DNA of 64,000 nt from Ruegeria atlantica (GCF_001458195.1 NZ_CYPU01000074.1:124001-188000); one strand, 5' to 3'; counted from the stretch's first letter, positions 35,729 through 44,144 are shown. Notes: generated by a model from the letters alone, not told the origin. Numbers and translations: made by a program.

Positions 35729-35773
35729 GGGGCGGATTTCCACCCGCCCTACAAGTGTGGGGAAAACCCACCC
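35729..35773. repeat. Paired GC-rich palindromes, REP-like
   Basis: Between hemN and the EF-G-like gene, GGGCGG (35730-35735) pairs with CCGCCC (35744-35749). Then GTGGG (35757-35761) pairs with CCCAC (35767-35771). The two hairpins share a GTAGGG-like junction on the minus strand and resemble dispersed palindromic repeats. Copy number in the genome is unknown. Confidence 0.45.
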
Positions 35774-35802
35774 TCCGCGTCAAGTCCTGTCCTGCGTTGT
35801 TA

Positions 35803-37158
35803 TCAGATCGCCGAGCTGTGTCCCGCCTTGCTCAGATCATAGGCATCAAAGGTGCGGGCGACCATTCGGGTCAGCGCGCGCGCCTCGGGCGGGATGAACA
35901 GGCCGTCTTCAGAGATGCTTAGCAACCCGTCGAAGGTTGCGTTTGCAGTCTGATACATCTCCTGCAATTCCGCGGCGGTGATGTTGTGGTCGCGCAGTAT
36001 CTCGGCGGTATCTATCCGGAAATCGCACATCAACGCTTCAATCAATCGGGCGCGCAAGATGTCTTGGCCTTTGAACAAATGCCCACGGGATATAGAGAAC
36101 CCGCCCTCGCGGATCGTTTTGGTATGTGCTGACGTCGCGGGTGCGTTCTGGGCGTATCCTTGCGGGAATCGTGAGATCGAGCTTGCACCAATCCCGATCA
36201 AAACGTCGGACTGATCGTCGGTGTAGCCCTGAAAGTTGCGCTTTAGCCTTTCCGTGTTCAGTGCGTGCGTCAGCCCGTCATCCTGCGTGGCAAAGTGGTC
36301 AATGCCGATTTCGGCATACTTGTCCCACAGGAACAGGCGCCGGGCCGTATCGAACAGATCCAGGCGGTCTTCGGGCGTTGGCAGGGCATCCGTCGGGATC
36401 AGCTGTTGCCGCTTGGCCATCCACGGCACATGCGCATACCCGTACAACGCCACCCGGTCTGGGCTGAGCGACAGCAATTTCTGCACGCTTTCAGTCATCC
36501 GTGCCTTGGTCTGGTGCGGCAGACCATACAGAATATCGGCATTCAGGCTGGCGATGCCGCGCGCGCGGATCATTTCTATAGCCTTGCGGGTGGTGTCGTA
36601 ACTTTGGATGCGCCCGATGGTTTTCTGGATTTCGTCGTCGAAATCCTGCACTCCGATAGACGCACGGTTCATGCCGGCTTCGGCCAATGCATCGAGCCGA
36701 CCCTCGTCAATCTCGTTCGGGTCGATTTCGACCGAGAACTCTGCATCCGGCCCCAACGGAACAATCTCAAGAATCCGGGCGGCCAGATCGCGCATCAGAT
36801 CGGGGTTCAGCAGGGTGGGTGTACCGCCGCCCCAATGCAGGCGCGAAAGGGTTACCCCCGCAGGAAGGTGGGCGGCCAGTAGGTCCAGCTCGGCCTTGAG
36901 GACATCCACATAGGCGATCACCGGGTTGTCGGTCTGGGTGCCTTGCGTCCGGCAAGCGCAGAACCAACACAGCCTGCGGCAGAACGGGACGTGGACGTAC
37001 AGCGACACGGAACTGCCGGACTTGATCCCGGAAATCCAGTGGCCAAAAAGGCTTGGCCCCACATCGTTGCTGAAATGTGGGGCGGTGGGATAGCTTGTGT
37101 AACGCGGGACTTTCGCGTCAAATAGTCCAAGCTGTGCCAATTGCGGTTTCACTATCAT
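35803..37158 (-). CDS. hemN: Oxygen-independent coproporphyrinogen III oxidase
   Basis: HemN is a radical-SAM enzyme for anaerobic haem synthesis. This 451-residue protein has the cluster motif PFCRRLCWFCACRTQG (CX3CX2CXC), the GGGTPTLLNPD SAM region and the family start LGLFDAKVPRYTSYPTAPHF. No ribosome site precedes the ATG. It diverges from fnrL, and a shared FNR box lies 36 bases upstream of the start. Confidence 0.95.
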   Translation of the reverse strand: MIVKPQLAQLGLFDAKVPRYTSYPTAPHFSNDVGPSLFGHWISGIKSGSSVSLYVHVPFCRRLCWFCACRTQGTQTDNPVIAYVDVLKAELDLLAAHLPAGVTLSRLHWGGGTPTLLNPDLMRDLAARILEIVPLGPDAEFSVEIDPNEIDEGRLDALAEAGMNRASIGVQDFDDEIQKTIGRIQSYDTTRKAIEMIRARGIASLNADILYGLPHQTKARMTESVQKLLSLSPDRVALYGYAHVPWMAKRQQLIPTDALPTPEDRLDLFDTARRLFLWDKYAEIGIDHFATQDDGLTHALNTERLKRNFQGYTDDQSDVLIGIGASSISRFPQGYAQNAPATSAHTKTIREGGFSISRGHLFKGQDILRARLIEALMCDFRIDTAEILRDHNITAAELQEMYQTANATFDGLLSISEDGLFIPPEARALTRMVARTFDAYDLSKAGHSSAI

Positions 37159-37193
37159 ACCTATACCGTTAAGCCACGGCCGTCTATGAAACC

Positions 37194-37207
37194 TTGACTG
37201 AGATCAA
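37194..37207. promoter_or_regulatory. FNR box between hemN and fnrL
   Basis: TTGACTGAGATCAA matches the FNR consensus TTGAT-N4-ATCAA at nine of ten specified bases. Its centre is 42 bases before the first base of the hemN ATG, the spacing of a class II FNR-activated promoter with transcription starting at or next to the ATG. It is only 16 bases before the fnrL ATG, where it would more likely repress. Confidence 0.85.
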
Positions 37208-37222
37208 GTGGAACCGCGAACG

Positions 37223-37963
37223 ATGTTAAAAGCGCAATTTGACCATACCAACTGTTCGGACTGCCCCATTCGGCACCGAGCCGTCTGTGCACATTGTGAT
37301 GTCGATGAATTGGAAGAGCTTGAAGGCATTAAGTATTACCGGACCTTTGAGGCGGGCCAAACGGTCATCTGGTCGGGGGATCAGATGAACTTTGTGGGCT
37401 CTGTCGTGTCGGGCATCGCCTCGTTGACCCAAACGATGGAAGATGGTCGAACGCAAATGGTCGGCCTGCTTTTGCCCAGTGACTTTGTAGGCAGGCCCGG
37501 ACGGGAATCAGCGCCTTATGACGTCCTGGCCACAACTGATTTGGTCATGTGCTGTTTTCGCAAGAAACCGTTCGAAGCCTTGATGAGCAGCACGCCACAT
37601 ATCGCGCATCGTCTTCTGCAGATGACACTGGATGAGCTAGACGCGGCACGTGAATGGATGTTGGTTCTGGGGCGCAAGACCGCGCGCGAAAAGATTGCAA
37701 GCCTGTTGTCAATCATTGCCCGGCGAGACGCTTCAATTACGCCCAAGCAAAAAACTGGCCCGATTGTCTTTGACCTGCCGCTGACGCGTGAGGCTATGGC
37801 AGATTATCTGGGGTTGACGCTTGAAACCGTAAGTCGCCAGATTTCGGCCCTGAAGAAAGAGGGGGTTATCGAGTTGGAAGGCAAACGCCACGTGACAATC
37901 CCCGACATGCGGCGCCTGATGGACGAGGCCGGCGACGACTCGGATGGCGGCTTTCTGATTTAA
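37223..37963 (+). CDS. fnrL: Oxygen-sensing regulator FnrL (Crp/Fnr family)
   Basis: FnrL switches on microaerobic genes through an oxygen-labile [4Fe-4S] cluster. This 246-residue protein has the N-terminal cysteines NCSDCPIRHRAVCAHC, a further Cys pair in VMCCFRKK, a cyclic-nucleotide-binding fold, and the recognition helix LETVSRQISALKKEG with the E--SR specificity motif for TTGAT half-sites. The frame opens at a GTG (37208), but that codon abuts the FNR box, so the ATG at 37223 is preferred. FNR boxes nearby suggest its targets. Confidence 0.95.
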   Translation: MLKAQFDHTNCSDCPIRHRAVCAHCDVDELEELEGIKYYRTFEAGQTVIWSGDQMNFVGSVVSGIASLTQTMEDGRTQMVGLLLPSDFVGRPGRESAPYDVLATTDLVMCCFRKKPFEALMSSTPHIAHRLLQMTLDELDAAREWMLVLGRKTAREKIASLLSIIARRDASITPKQKTGPIVFDLPLTREAMADYLGLTLETVSRQISALKKEGVIELEGKRHVTIPDMRRLMDEAGDDSDGGFLI

Positions 37964-38027
37964 GCCTATCCTGCTGCCTGCAGCCGTGATTTACTGAATG
38001 CGTGAATGAACCGCGCAGGAGTAAGGC

Positions 38028-38282
38028 ATGGAATTCAGTAGCATTTTGGCAATGCTGGTCATCGGTGCGATCGCCGGGTGGCTTTCGGGAAAAATTATGG
38101 AAGGCCGTGGGTTCGGCCTGATCGGAAACATAATAGTAGGGATCGTGGGCGCCTTTCTTGCAGGTCTGATTTTCCCGGCGCTGGGTTTTTCGGTCGGTGG
38201 TGGTGTGTTTTCGGCGATACTCTTCGCAACCATCGGCGCGGTCATACTGTTGTTTGTGATCGGTCTCATAAAACGCGTTTAG
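38028..38282 (+). CDS. GlsB/YeaQ/YmgE-family small membrane protein
   Basis: This 84-residue protein has three hydrophobic helices and the glycine-rich family pattern GWLSGKIMEGRGFGLIGNII. The family is often labelled transglycosylase-associated, but its biochemical role is not established; members are commonly stress-induced. AGGAG lies before the ATG. A perfect palindrome follows the stop. Confidence 0.9.
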   Translation: MEFSSILAMLVIGAIAGWLSGKIMEGRGFGLIGNIIVGIVGAFLAGLIFPALGFSVGGGVFSAILFATIGAVILLFVIGLIKRV

Positions 38283-38305
38283 GCCATCCGTTCGAACGGA
38301 TGGCC
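38282..38305. terminator. Perfect 24-base palindrome after the GlsB-like gene
   Basis: GGCCATCCG (38282-38290), TTCGAA and CGGATGGCC (38297-38305) form a perfect palindrome overlapping the last base of the stop codon. It lies between convergent genes. There is no T tract, so it is at best a weak or factor-assisted terminator. Confidence 0.5.
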
Positions 38306-38328
38306 CCCCGAATCGGAAACACTTACAG

Positions 38329-39168
38329 TCAGTGTGCCAGAAACACTGGGACCGAGGCTTGTTCCAGCATGTTTCGGGTTGCCCCGCCTAGGATGGCTTC
38401 GCGGAACCTTGAGTGGCCGTAAGCGCCCATGACGATCATGTCCGCTTCGCTGTCGGCGGCGTGCCGGTTCAGGATGTCTGACACACGGGTCATGGTTTTG
38501 CTGAGTACGTCGATCTCACACTTGGTCCCGTGCCGGGCCAGCATCTGAGACAACAGCCCGCCGGGATCAGAGCGGTCAGGACCGTGGCGCGGCGGGTCGA
38601 TGACGACAATCCGAACCAGATCGGCTTGCGTCAGAAAGGGCAAGGCGCATCGGATGGCGCGCATGGCTTCGACACTTTCATTCCATCCGATCATGATAGT
38701 GCCGGGGCGCTCAAATGGCGTTGTGCTATCCGGCGTGACCAGAATGGATGCGTGACCTTCGAACATGGCGGCTTCGACGATAGGCTCAGCCTCGGCGCTG
38801 CGGTCTTTGCCGTAGGGTTGTGGCAGAACAACCAGATCCGAGAACCTGGCACGATGCGCCACGTGGCGACCAATATCGGCGATCTGAGCAACGCCGCTCT
38901 CGGCAGACCAGCGAATACCGGATTTACCCAGATAGTCTTGTGTATGTTTCAACAGTTCTTCGGCGTCTGCGTTGGCCCGGCTCAGCGTCTCTTGCAGAAC
39001 CAGCGCGTTTGCGCCTGCATAGTAATAGCCCGCCTGACTTCGATCTACGCCAAGGCACAGTGCTTCGGCATGCGCATCCTGTGCATTTGCCAGTGCAACC
39101 ATTTGCGCCAACGCCGATTGTGATTGTTCCGAGTCGGTTACGACTGTGAGAAGAGATTTGTACGCCAT
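38329..39168 (-). CDS. Universal stress protein, UspA family
   Basis: This 279-residue protein is long enough for two Usp folds in tandem. The first begins YKSLLTVVTDSEQSQSAL. The second ends with an ATP-binding-like stretch, GAYGHSRFREAILGGATRN. AGAGG lies six bases before the ATG at 39168; the frame opens earlier at 39198. It diverges from ccoN, and the FNR box between them makes low-oxygen induction plausible, as for other Usp genes next to cbb3 clusters. Confidence 0.9.
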   Translation of the reverse strand: MAYKSLLTVVTDSEQSQSALAQMVALANAQDAHAEALCLGVDRSQAGYYYAGANALVLQETLSRANADAEELLKHTQDYLGKSGIRWSAESGVAQIADIGRHVAHRARFSDLVVLPQPYGKDRSAEAEPIVEAAMFEGHASILVTPDSTTPFERPGTIMIGWNESVEAMRAIRCALPFLTQADLVRIVVIDPPRHGPDRSDPGGLLSQMLARHGTKCEIDVLSKTMTRVSDILNRHAADSEADMIVMGAYGHSRFREAILGGATRNMLEQASVPVFLAH

Positions 39169-39256
39169 TTTGACCTCTTGTCTTCGGGGCTGAGACACCT
39201 GCGGCTACGCAGCTCAGTCTAAGGCTTAGGATTGTCACAGATTTCAGGTTAATGTT

Positions 39257-39270
39257 TTGATACAGATCAA
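39257..39270. promoter_or_regulatory. FNR box between usp and ccoN
   Basis: TTGATACAGATCAA is a perfect FNR consensus. A class II promoter would start transcription near 39305 toward ccoN, leaving a leader of about 59 bases, or near 39222 toward the universal stress gene. Confidence 0.92.
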
Positions 39271-39363
39271 AGCAAGATTGGCCGCTGTCGGACAAAACAA
39301 CGGCCAGTCAAAAGGGTTCCGCGACAAATAAGAATCGCGCGGGGCATGGCAAAGGGACGCAAT

Positions 39364-40971
39364 ATGTCAAATTACATCAAGCTGATCGTGCTTGGTCTGA
39401 TCGCGATATTCGCGGCGATCGGAACCAATTACGCACGCGATTTGGCGTATCAGGTGCACGCAATTCTGGTGATGCTGATCGCCGGTGGATTGTTCATCTG
39501 GACGCTGAGAAATACGGATGAGCCAGATATCCTCGTCGACCGTTCGGCCGAGTACATGGATGACGTGATCCGCTATGGCGTGATCGCAACTGCCTTCTGG
39601 GGGGTGGTCGGGTTCCTTGCGGGGACCTTTATCGCCTTTCAGCTCGCCTTTCCGGTGCTGAACTTCGAGTGGGCGCAAGGTTATCTGAACTTTGGTCGTT
39701 TGCGCCCGCTGCACACCTCGGCGGTGATTTTTGCCTTTGGCGGCAACGCGCTAATCGCGACATCGTTCTATGTCGTACAGCGCACAAGCGCCGCGCGCCT
39801 GTGGGGCGGAAATCTGGCATGGTTTGTATTTTGGGGCTATCAGCTGTTCATCGTACTGGCCGCGACCGGTTACGTTCTTGGCGGGACCCAATCCAAGGAA
39901 TACGCCGAGCCCGAATGGTACGTTGACCTGTGGCTGACCATCGTCTGGGTGGCTTATCTGGCCGTATTCCTGGGTACGATCGTCCGGCGGAAAGAACCCC
40001 ACATCTATGTGGCGAACTGGTTCTATCTGGCGTTCATCGTGACCGTCGCCATGCTGCACTTGGTCAACAACATGACCATCCCGGTCAGCGTTTGGGGTTC
40101 GAAGTCAGTCATCGTCTGGTCGGGCGTTCAAGACGCCATGATCCAGTGGTGGTACGGCCACAACGCCGTGGGCTTTTTCCTGACCGCGGGCTTCCTGGGC
40201 ATGATGTATTACTTCATCCCGAAACAGGCCGAGCGTCCGGTGTTTAGTTACAAGCTGTCGATCATCCACTTCTGGGCTCTGATCTTCCTGTATATCTGGG
40301 CCGGTCCGCACCACCTGCATTATACCGCGCTGCCGGATTGGGCGTCGACGCTGGGCATGGTGTTCTCGATCATCCTGTGGATGCCGTCCTGGGGTGGCAT
40401 GATCAACGGCCTGATGACCCTGTCGGGTGCGTGGGACAAGCTGCGTACTGACCCGGTGATCCGGATGATGGTAATCTCGGTCGGGTTCTACGGCATGTCC
40501 ACGTTCGAAGGGCCAATGATGTCGATCCGCGCGGTCAACAGCCTCAGCCACTACACCGACTGGACCATTGGTCACGTACACTCGGGCGCGCTGGGCTGGA
40601 ACGGCATGATCACCTTTGGTGCGCTGTACTTCCTGGTGCCTGTGCTGTGGAAGCGTGAGCGTCTGTATTCACTGCAGATGGTTAGCTGGCACTTCTGGCT
40701 CGCCACCATCGGTATCGTTCTGTACGCCGCGTCGATGTGGGTGACCGGTATCATGGAAGGCCTGATGTGGCGTGAAGTGGATGCAAACGGTTTCCTGGTG
40801 AACTCGTTCGCTGACACCGTGGCTGCCAAGTTCCCGATGTATGTGGTGCGTGCTCTGGGTGGCGTGATGTTCGTCGCCGGTGCAGTGATCATGTGCTACA
40901 ACCTGTGGATGACTGTGCGGAAAGCGCCGGCCAAAGAGGCCAGCCTGACCGTCGCGGTCCCGGCTGAATAG
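39364..40971 (+). CDS. ccoN: cbb3-type cytochrome c oxidase subunit I
   Basis: CcoN is the catalytic haem-copper subunit of the high-affinity oxidase. This 535-residue protein has about twelve to fourteen helices. The haem and copper histidines lie in LRPLHTSAVIFAFGGNA, WWYGHNAVGF, WAGPHHLHYTALP and DWTIGHVHSGALGWNG. AAGGGA lies six bases before the ATG at 39364, which is chosen over the upstream ATG at 39346. It is first in ccoNOQP, behind an FNR box. Confidence 0.96.
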   Translation: MSNYIKLIVLGLIAIFAAIGTNYARDLAYQVHAILVMLIAGGLFIWTLRNTDEPDILVDRSAEYMDDVIRYGVIATAFWGVVGFLAGTFIAFQLAFPVLNFEWAQGYLNFGRLRPLHTSAVIFAFGGNALIATSFYVVQRTSAARLWGGNLAWFVFWGYQLFIVLAATGYVLGGTQSKEYAEPEWYVDLWLTIVWVAYLAVFLGTIVRRKEPHIYVANWFYLAFIVTVAMLHLVNNMTIPVSVWGSKSVIVWSGVQDAMIQWWYGHNAVGFFLTAGFLGMMYYFIPKQAERPVFSYKLSIIHFWALIFLYIWAGPHHLHYTALPDWASTLGMVFSIILWMPSWGGMINGLMTLSGAWDKLRTDPVIRMMVISVGFYGMSTFEGPMMSIRAVNSLSHYTDWTIGHVHSGALGWNGMITFGALYFLVPVLWKRERLYSLQMVSWHFWLATIGIVLYAASMWVTGIMEGLMWREVDANGFLVNSFADTVAAKFPMYVVRALGGVMFVAGAVIMCYNLWMTVRKAPAKEASLTVAVPAE

Positions 40972-40984
40972 GAGGGCCGGAGCA

Positions 40985-41713
40985 ATGGCAATTCTCGACA
41001 AACATAAGATCCTCGAGACCAACGCGACCCTCCTGCTGATCTTCAGCTTTTTGGTCGTGACCATCGGTGGCATCGTGCAGATCACCCCGCTGTTCTATCT
41101 TGAGAACACAATCGAGAAGGTGGAGGGCATGCGCCCTTACACCCCTCTCGAAATGGCGGGGCGTGACATCTACATCCGCGAAGGCTGCTATACCTGCCAC
41201 AGCCAGATGATCCGCCCGATGCGGGACGAGGTCGAACGCTATGGCCACTACTCGCTGGCGGCCGAGTCGATGTACGACCACCCGTTCCAATGGGGGTCCA
41301 AGCGTACTGGACCTGATCTGGCCCGCGTTGGTGGCCGCTATTCAGACCAGTGGCATGTTGATCACTTGCGTGACCCGCAGTCGGTGGTTCCGGAATCGGT
41401 GATGCCGAAATACGGCTTCCTCGAGCATCGCAAGATCGACGGCAAGTATATCGGTGACGTCATGGCGGCGAATGCTGTTGTGGGCACGCCCTATACCGAA
41501 GAAATGCTGGCAAATGCGCAGGCGGATTTTCGAGCACAGGCCGACCCGGACAGCGACTATGACGGTCTGCTGGAACGGTACGGTGACAAGGTCAGCATTC
41601 GTAACTTCGACGGTCAGCCGGAATTGACCGAGGCCGATGCGTTGGTTGCTTATCTGCAGATGCTGGGAACGTTGGTCGATTTCTCGACCTTCACCCCAGA
41701 CCCGAGCCGCTAA
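40985..41713 (+). CDS. ccoO: cbb3-type cytochrome c oxidase subunit II (monohaem c)
   Basis: This 242-residue membrane-anchored cytochrome c has an N-terminal helix (TLLLIFSFLVVTIGGIVQI). The haem site CYTCHSQMIRP and the GPDLARVGGRYSDQWH segment are typical of CcoO. It passes electrons from CcoP to CcoN. It starts 13 bases after ccoN with AGGAGG as ribosome site. Confidence 0.96.
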   Translation: MAILDKHKILETNATLLLIFSFLVVTIGGIVQITPLFYLENTIEKVEGMRPYTPLEMAGRDIYIREGCYTCHSQMIRPMRDEVERYGHYSLAAESMYDHPFQWGSKRTGPDLARVGGRYSDQWHVDHLRDPQSVVPESVMPKYGFLEHRKIDGKYIGDVMAANAVVGTPYTEEMLANAQADFRAQADPDSDYDGLLERYGDKVSIRNFDGQPELTEADALVAYLQMLGTLVDFSTFTPDPSR

Positions 41714-41724
41714 AGGAGGGTGTG

Positions 41725-41961
41725 ATGGAAGAATACACAATCCTGAGGCAATTCGCGGATAGCTGGATGCTGTTGGTACTGTTTGTCTTCTTTGTTGGCA
41801 TCGTGATCTGGGTTTTCCGTCCCGGAGCCAGCAAAGAATACAAGGACACCGCCAACATCCCGTTCCGGCACGAAGATGCCCCTGCGCCCCTCAAGGGTGA
41901 CGAAACAGCTGCGCCCCGTGGGGGCGACAAATCCGCCACATCCAAGGAGGCGCGGCAATGA
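41725..41961 (+). CDS. ccoQ: cbb3-type oxidase assembly/stability subunit CcoQ
   Basis: This 78-residue protein has one membrane helix (WMLLVLFVFFVGIVIWVF) and then the conserved FRPGASKEYKDTANIPF start of the soluble tail. CcoQ stabilises the oxidase complex. AAGGAGG lies before the ATG at 41725; the adjacent GTG at 41722 is too close to it. The stop overlaps ccoP in an ATGA arrangement. Confidence 0.93.
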   Translation: MEEYTILRQFADSWMLLVLFVFFVGIVIWVFRPGASKEYKDTANIPFRHEDAPAPLKGDETAAPRGGDKSATSKEARQ

Positions 41962-42821
41962 GCAAGACACCTGAAAAACAGCCGGGCGATCCAAACACAA
42001 CCGGACACTCCTGGGATGGCATCGAAGAGTTCGACAATCCCATGCCGCGCTGGTGGCTGTGGACCTTTTACGTCACCATTATCTGGGGCGTGATCTATAC
42101 GATCATGTATCCGGCCTGGCCGCTGGTTCAGTCCGCAACCGCCGGTGTTCTTGGCTGGTCATCGCGAGAATTAGTGCAAGAAGAAATCGTTTCTTTTGAA
42201 GAAGCCAACGCGCCGTGGAACGCCAAATTGGTTGAAACCTCGCTTGAGGATGTCTCGAAAGATCCCGAGCTGCAGCAATACGCGGTCAATGCGGGCGGCG
42301 CGGTATTCCGGACATGGTGCGCACAGTGCCACGGTTCGGGCGCGCAGGGTGCGCCGGGTTTCCCGAACCTGCTGGATGACGCATGGCTCTGGGGCGGTTC
42401 GCTGGAAGATATCGAGACCACCATTGCCTATGGTATTCGGAATGAAGAAAGCGACGACGCGCGCTATTCCGAGATGCCAGCCTTCGGCGAAATCCTCGAA
42501 AAAGAAGAGGTCACCCAAGTCGTGCAATACGTCATGTCTTTGACTAATGCGCAAAGCGACGATGCGGCGGCGCAGGCGGGCAAAGTTGTTTTTGAGGATA
42601 ACTGTTCCTCTTGCCATGGCGAAGACGGCAAGGGCGATGTCACCCAAGGTGCTCCGAACCTGACCGACGCGATCTGGCTATACGGCGGCAGCCAGGAAGC
42701 CCTGACAGAAACGGTGACCAACAGCCGATTTGGCGTGATGCCCCCGTGGGAAAACCGCCTGACCGAAGCGCAAATCCGCGCTGTCACCGCCTATGTCCAC
42801 CAGTTGGGTGGCGGTCAGTAA
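41958..42821 (+). CDS. ccoP: cbb3-type cytochrome c oxidase subunit III (dihaem c)
   Basis: This 287-residue protein has an N-terminal helix (WTFYVTIIWGVIYTIMY) followed by two cytochrome c domains with haem sites CAQCHGSG and CSSCHGEDG. CcoP is the electron entry point of the oxidase. The family features EEFDNPMPRWW and AYVHQLGGGQ are present. It is the last gene of ccoNOQP. Confidence 0.96.
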   Translation: MSKTPEKQPGDPNTTGHSWDGIEEFDNPMPRWWLWTFYVTIIWGVIYTIMYPAWPLVQSATAGVLGWSSRELVQEEIVSFEEANAPWNAKLVETSLEDVSKDPELQQYAVNAGGAVFRTWCAQCHGSGAQGAPGFPNLLDDAWLWGGSLEDIETTIAYGIRNEESDDARYSEMPAFGEILEKEEVTQVVQYVMSLTNAQSDDAAAQAGKVVFEDNCSSCHGEDGKGDVTQGAPNLTDAIWLYGGSQEALTETVTNSRFGVMPPWENRLTEAQIRAVTAYVHQLGGGQ

Positions 42822-42834
42822 CCGCAAAAGAATA

Positions 42835-42916
42835 CCTTCGGACGGTTCGCCGCCCGAAGGTTGAGGCACCGGCTGTTCCATCTGTTCGCGCGTTTCCTGA
42901 ACAGCCGGTGCTGCCT
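42835..42916 (+). repeat. Two stem-loops downstream of ccoP
   Basis: A first hairpin pairs CCTTCGG with CCGAAGG (within 42835-42862). A larger one pairs AGGCACCGGCTGTTC (42864-42878) with GAACAGCCGGTGC plus TGCCT (42899-42916) around 20 bases, nearly perfect over about 15 pairs. There is no T tract on either strand, so they look like transcript-end or processing structures rather than simple terminators. Confidence 0.6.
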
Positions 42917-42967
42917 CTCTACCTTACAAATCACCAGCGAGGCGGTCCAGACGTGGGCTTCGGTTTG

Positions 42968-43129
42968 CTATTCGCATTGCGAGAAGTTGGCGCGTTTTTG
43001 TTGCCTCCACCAATGACTTTCCGGCAACCAGCGTTGCTTTTGTCTGTCAGGCCGATCCGATGATTTTGGTTCATCCAGCTCATGTGTCTGGGTGGCGATC
43101 ATGAATGACTTTGCAAGAATTGAGAGCAT
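42968..43129 (-). CDS. Possible small protein divergent from a LysR gene
   Basis: An ATG at 43129 with AGGAG seven bases upstream opens a 53-residue basic reading frame starting MLSILAKSFMIATQTHELDE. It lies in the 408-base gap between ccoP and the LysR gene and is divergent from the latter, the usual place for a LysR target. The protein has no recognised domain. It is supported only by the ribosome site and position. Confidence 0.35.
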   Translation of the reverse strand: MLSILAKSFMIATQTHELDEPKSSDRPDRQKQRWLPESHWWRQQKRANFSQCE

Positions 43130-43229
43130 CTGACATCTCCTGAGTTTTGGTTCTTCTGTCATCAGGATTGATTTTCAGACTGCAAAATGCGACTCAATTA
43201 GCATTTCTATATGTAATCAGGGCTTACAT

Positions 43230-44105
43230 ATGAACTGGATGGAAATGCCGCCGCTCGCATCGCTCAGAGCTTTTTCCGCTTTTGCGGCGACACGGAATGT
43301 TGTGGAAGCGGGCAACTCACTGAATGTCAGCCACGCTGCCATCAGCCAGCAATTGCGCGCGCTTGAGAAGCACCTCGAAATTGCGTTGTTGGACCGCACC
43401 GGCAAATCCATGACCTTGACGCCTGAAGGTGAAAGGTTGGCGCGCGCACTGCATCTTGGGTTCGGTGCGATTGGCGATGCCTTGGTCGAACTGACCCAAT
43501 CCAAACAGGATCGTCCGGTTCATGTTTCTTTGACGTCGTCATTTGCCGCGTCATGGCTGATGCCCCGCCTGCCTGCATTTCAGGCCGAACACCCGGATAT
43601 TCAGCTGGCGCTTGATCCGTCGCCTGCACTGGTCAGCCTGGATCCCGGCGGTGTTGATGTGGCCATCCGCTATGGTGCAGGCACATGGCCCGGTGTCCGT
43701 ACAGAAATGTTGCTGCAAAGCCCTATGGTGATCGTCGCGGCCCGCAATCTGGTGGGGGAAAAAACGTCGTGGACGCCAGACGAGCTCAGCGAACTGCCCT
43801 GGCTTGAAGAGTTCGGCACCACCGAGGCAACCAACTGGCTGGCCCGACGTGGTGTCGGGCACGGGCCAAATGCAGGGCGAATCTCATTGCCCGGTAATCT
43901 GCTTTTGGAAGGGTTGCGCGCGGGGCAGGGCGTAACCGTCACGGCGCGGCATTTTGTCGAAGCAGAAATCACGTCGGGCCAAATCATCGAACTGTTTCGC
44001 GAGCCCGAAAACAGCGGATATCACCTTGTTACTGGTAATTTCCCTCTACGTCCGGCGGCAAAAACTTTTATTGCATGGCTCAGGCGGCAAGCTGGTAAGA
44101 TGTGA
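43230..44105 (+). CDS. LysR-family transcriptional regulator (GcvA-like)
   Basis: This 291-residue protein has an N-terminal winged helix (PPLASLRAFSAFAATRNVVE and LNVSHAAISQQLRALEKHL) and a periplasmic-binding-type effector domain with the GcvA-group pattern VDVAIRYGAGTWPG. It sits between ccoNOQP and ccoGHIS on the same strand. Nothing indicates that it regulates the oxidase. The effector is unknown. Confidence 0.9.
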   Translation: MNWMEMPPLASLRAFSAFAATRNVVEAGNSLNVSHAAISQQLRALEKHLEIALLDRTGKSMTLTPEGERLARALHLGFGAIGDALVELTQSKQDRPVHVSLTSSFAASWLMPRLPAFQAEHPDIQLALDPSPALVSLDPGGVDVAIRYGAGTWPGVRTEMLLQSPMVIVAARNLVGEKTSWTPDELSELPWLEEFGTTEATNWLARRGVGHGPNAGRISLPGNLLLEGLRAGQGVTVTARHFVEAEITSGQIIELFREPENSGYHLVTGNFPLRPAAKTFIAWLRRQAGKM

Positions 44106-44130
44106 CAAAAGGTGTCTGCACGATGCGCTT

Positions 44131-44144
44131 TTGACCCATGTCAA
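44131..44144 (+). promoter_or_regulatory. FNR-type box ahead of ccoG
   Basis: TTGACCCATGTCAA is a perfect TTGAC-N4-GTCAA palindrome, one base per half-site away from the FNR consensus. Class II spacing puts the transcript start near 44179, 27 bases before the ccoG GTG. Confidence 0.72.

Noticed and set aside
37208..37222. GTG at 37208 as fnrL start
   Set aside because: It directly abuts the FNR box and has no ribosome site; the ATG at 37223 gives the usual FnrL N terminus.
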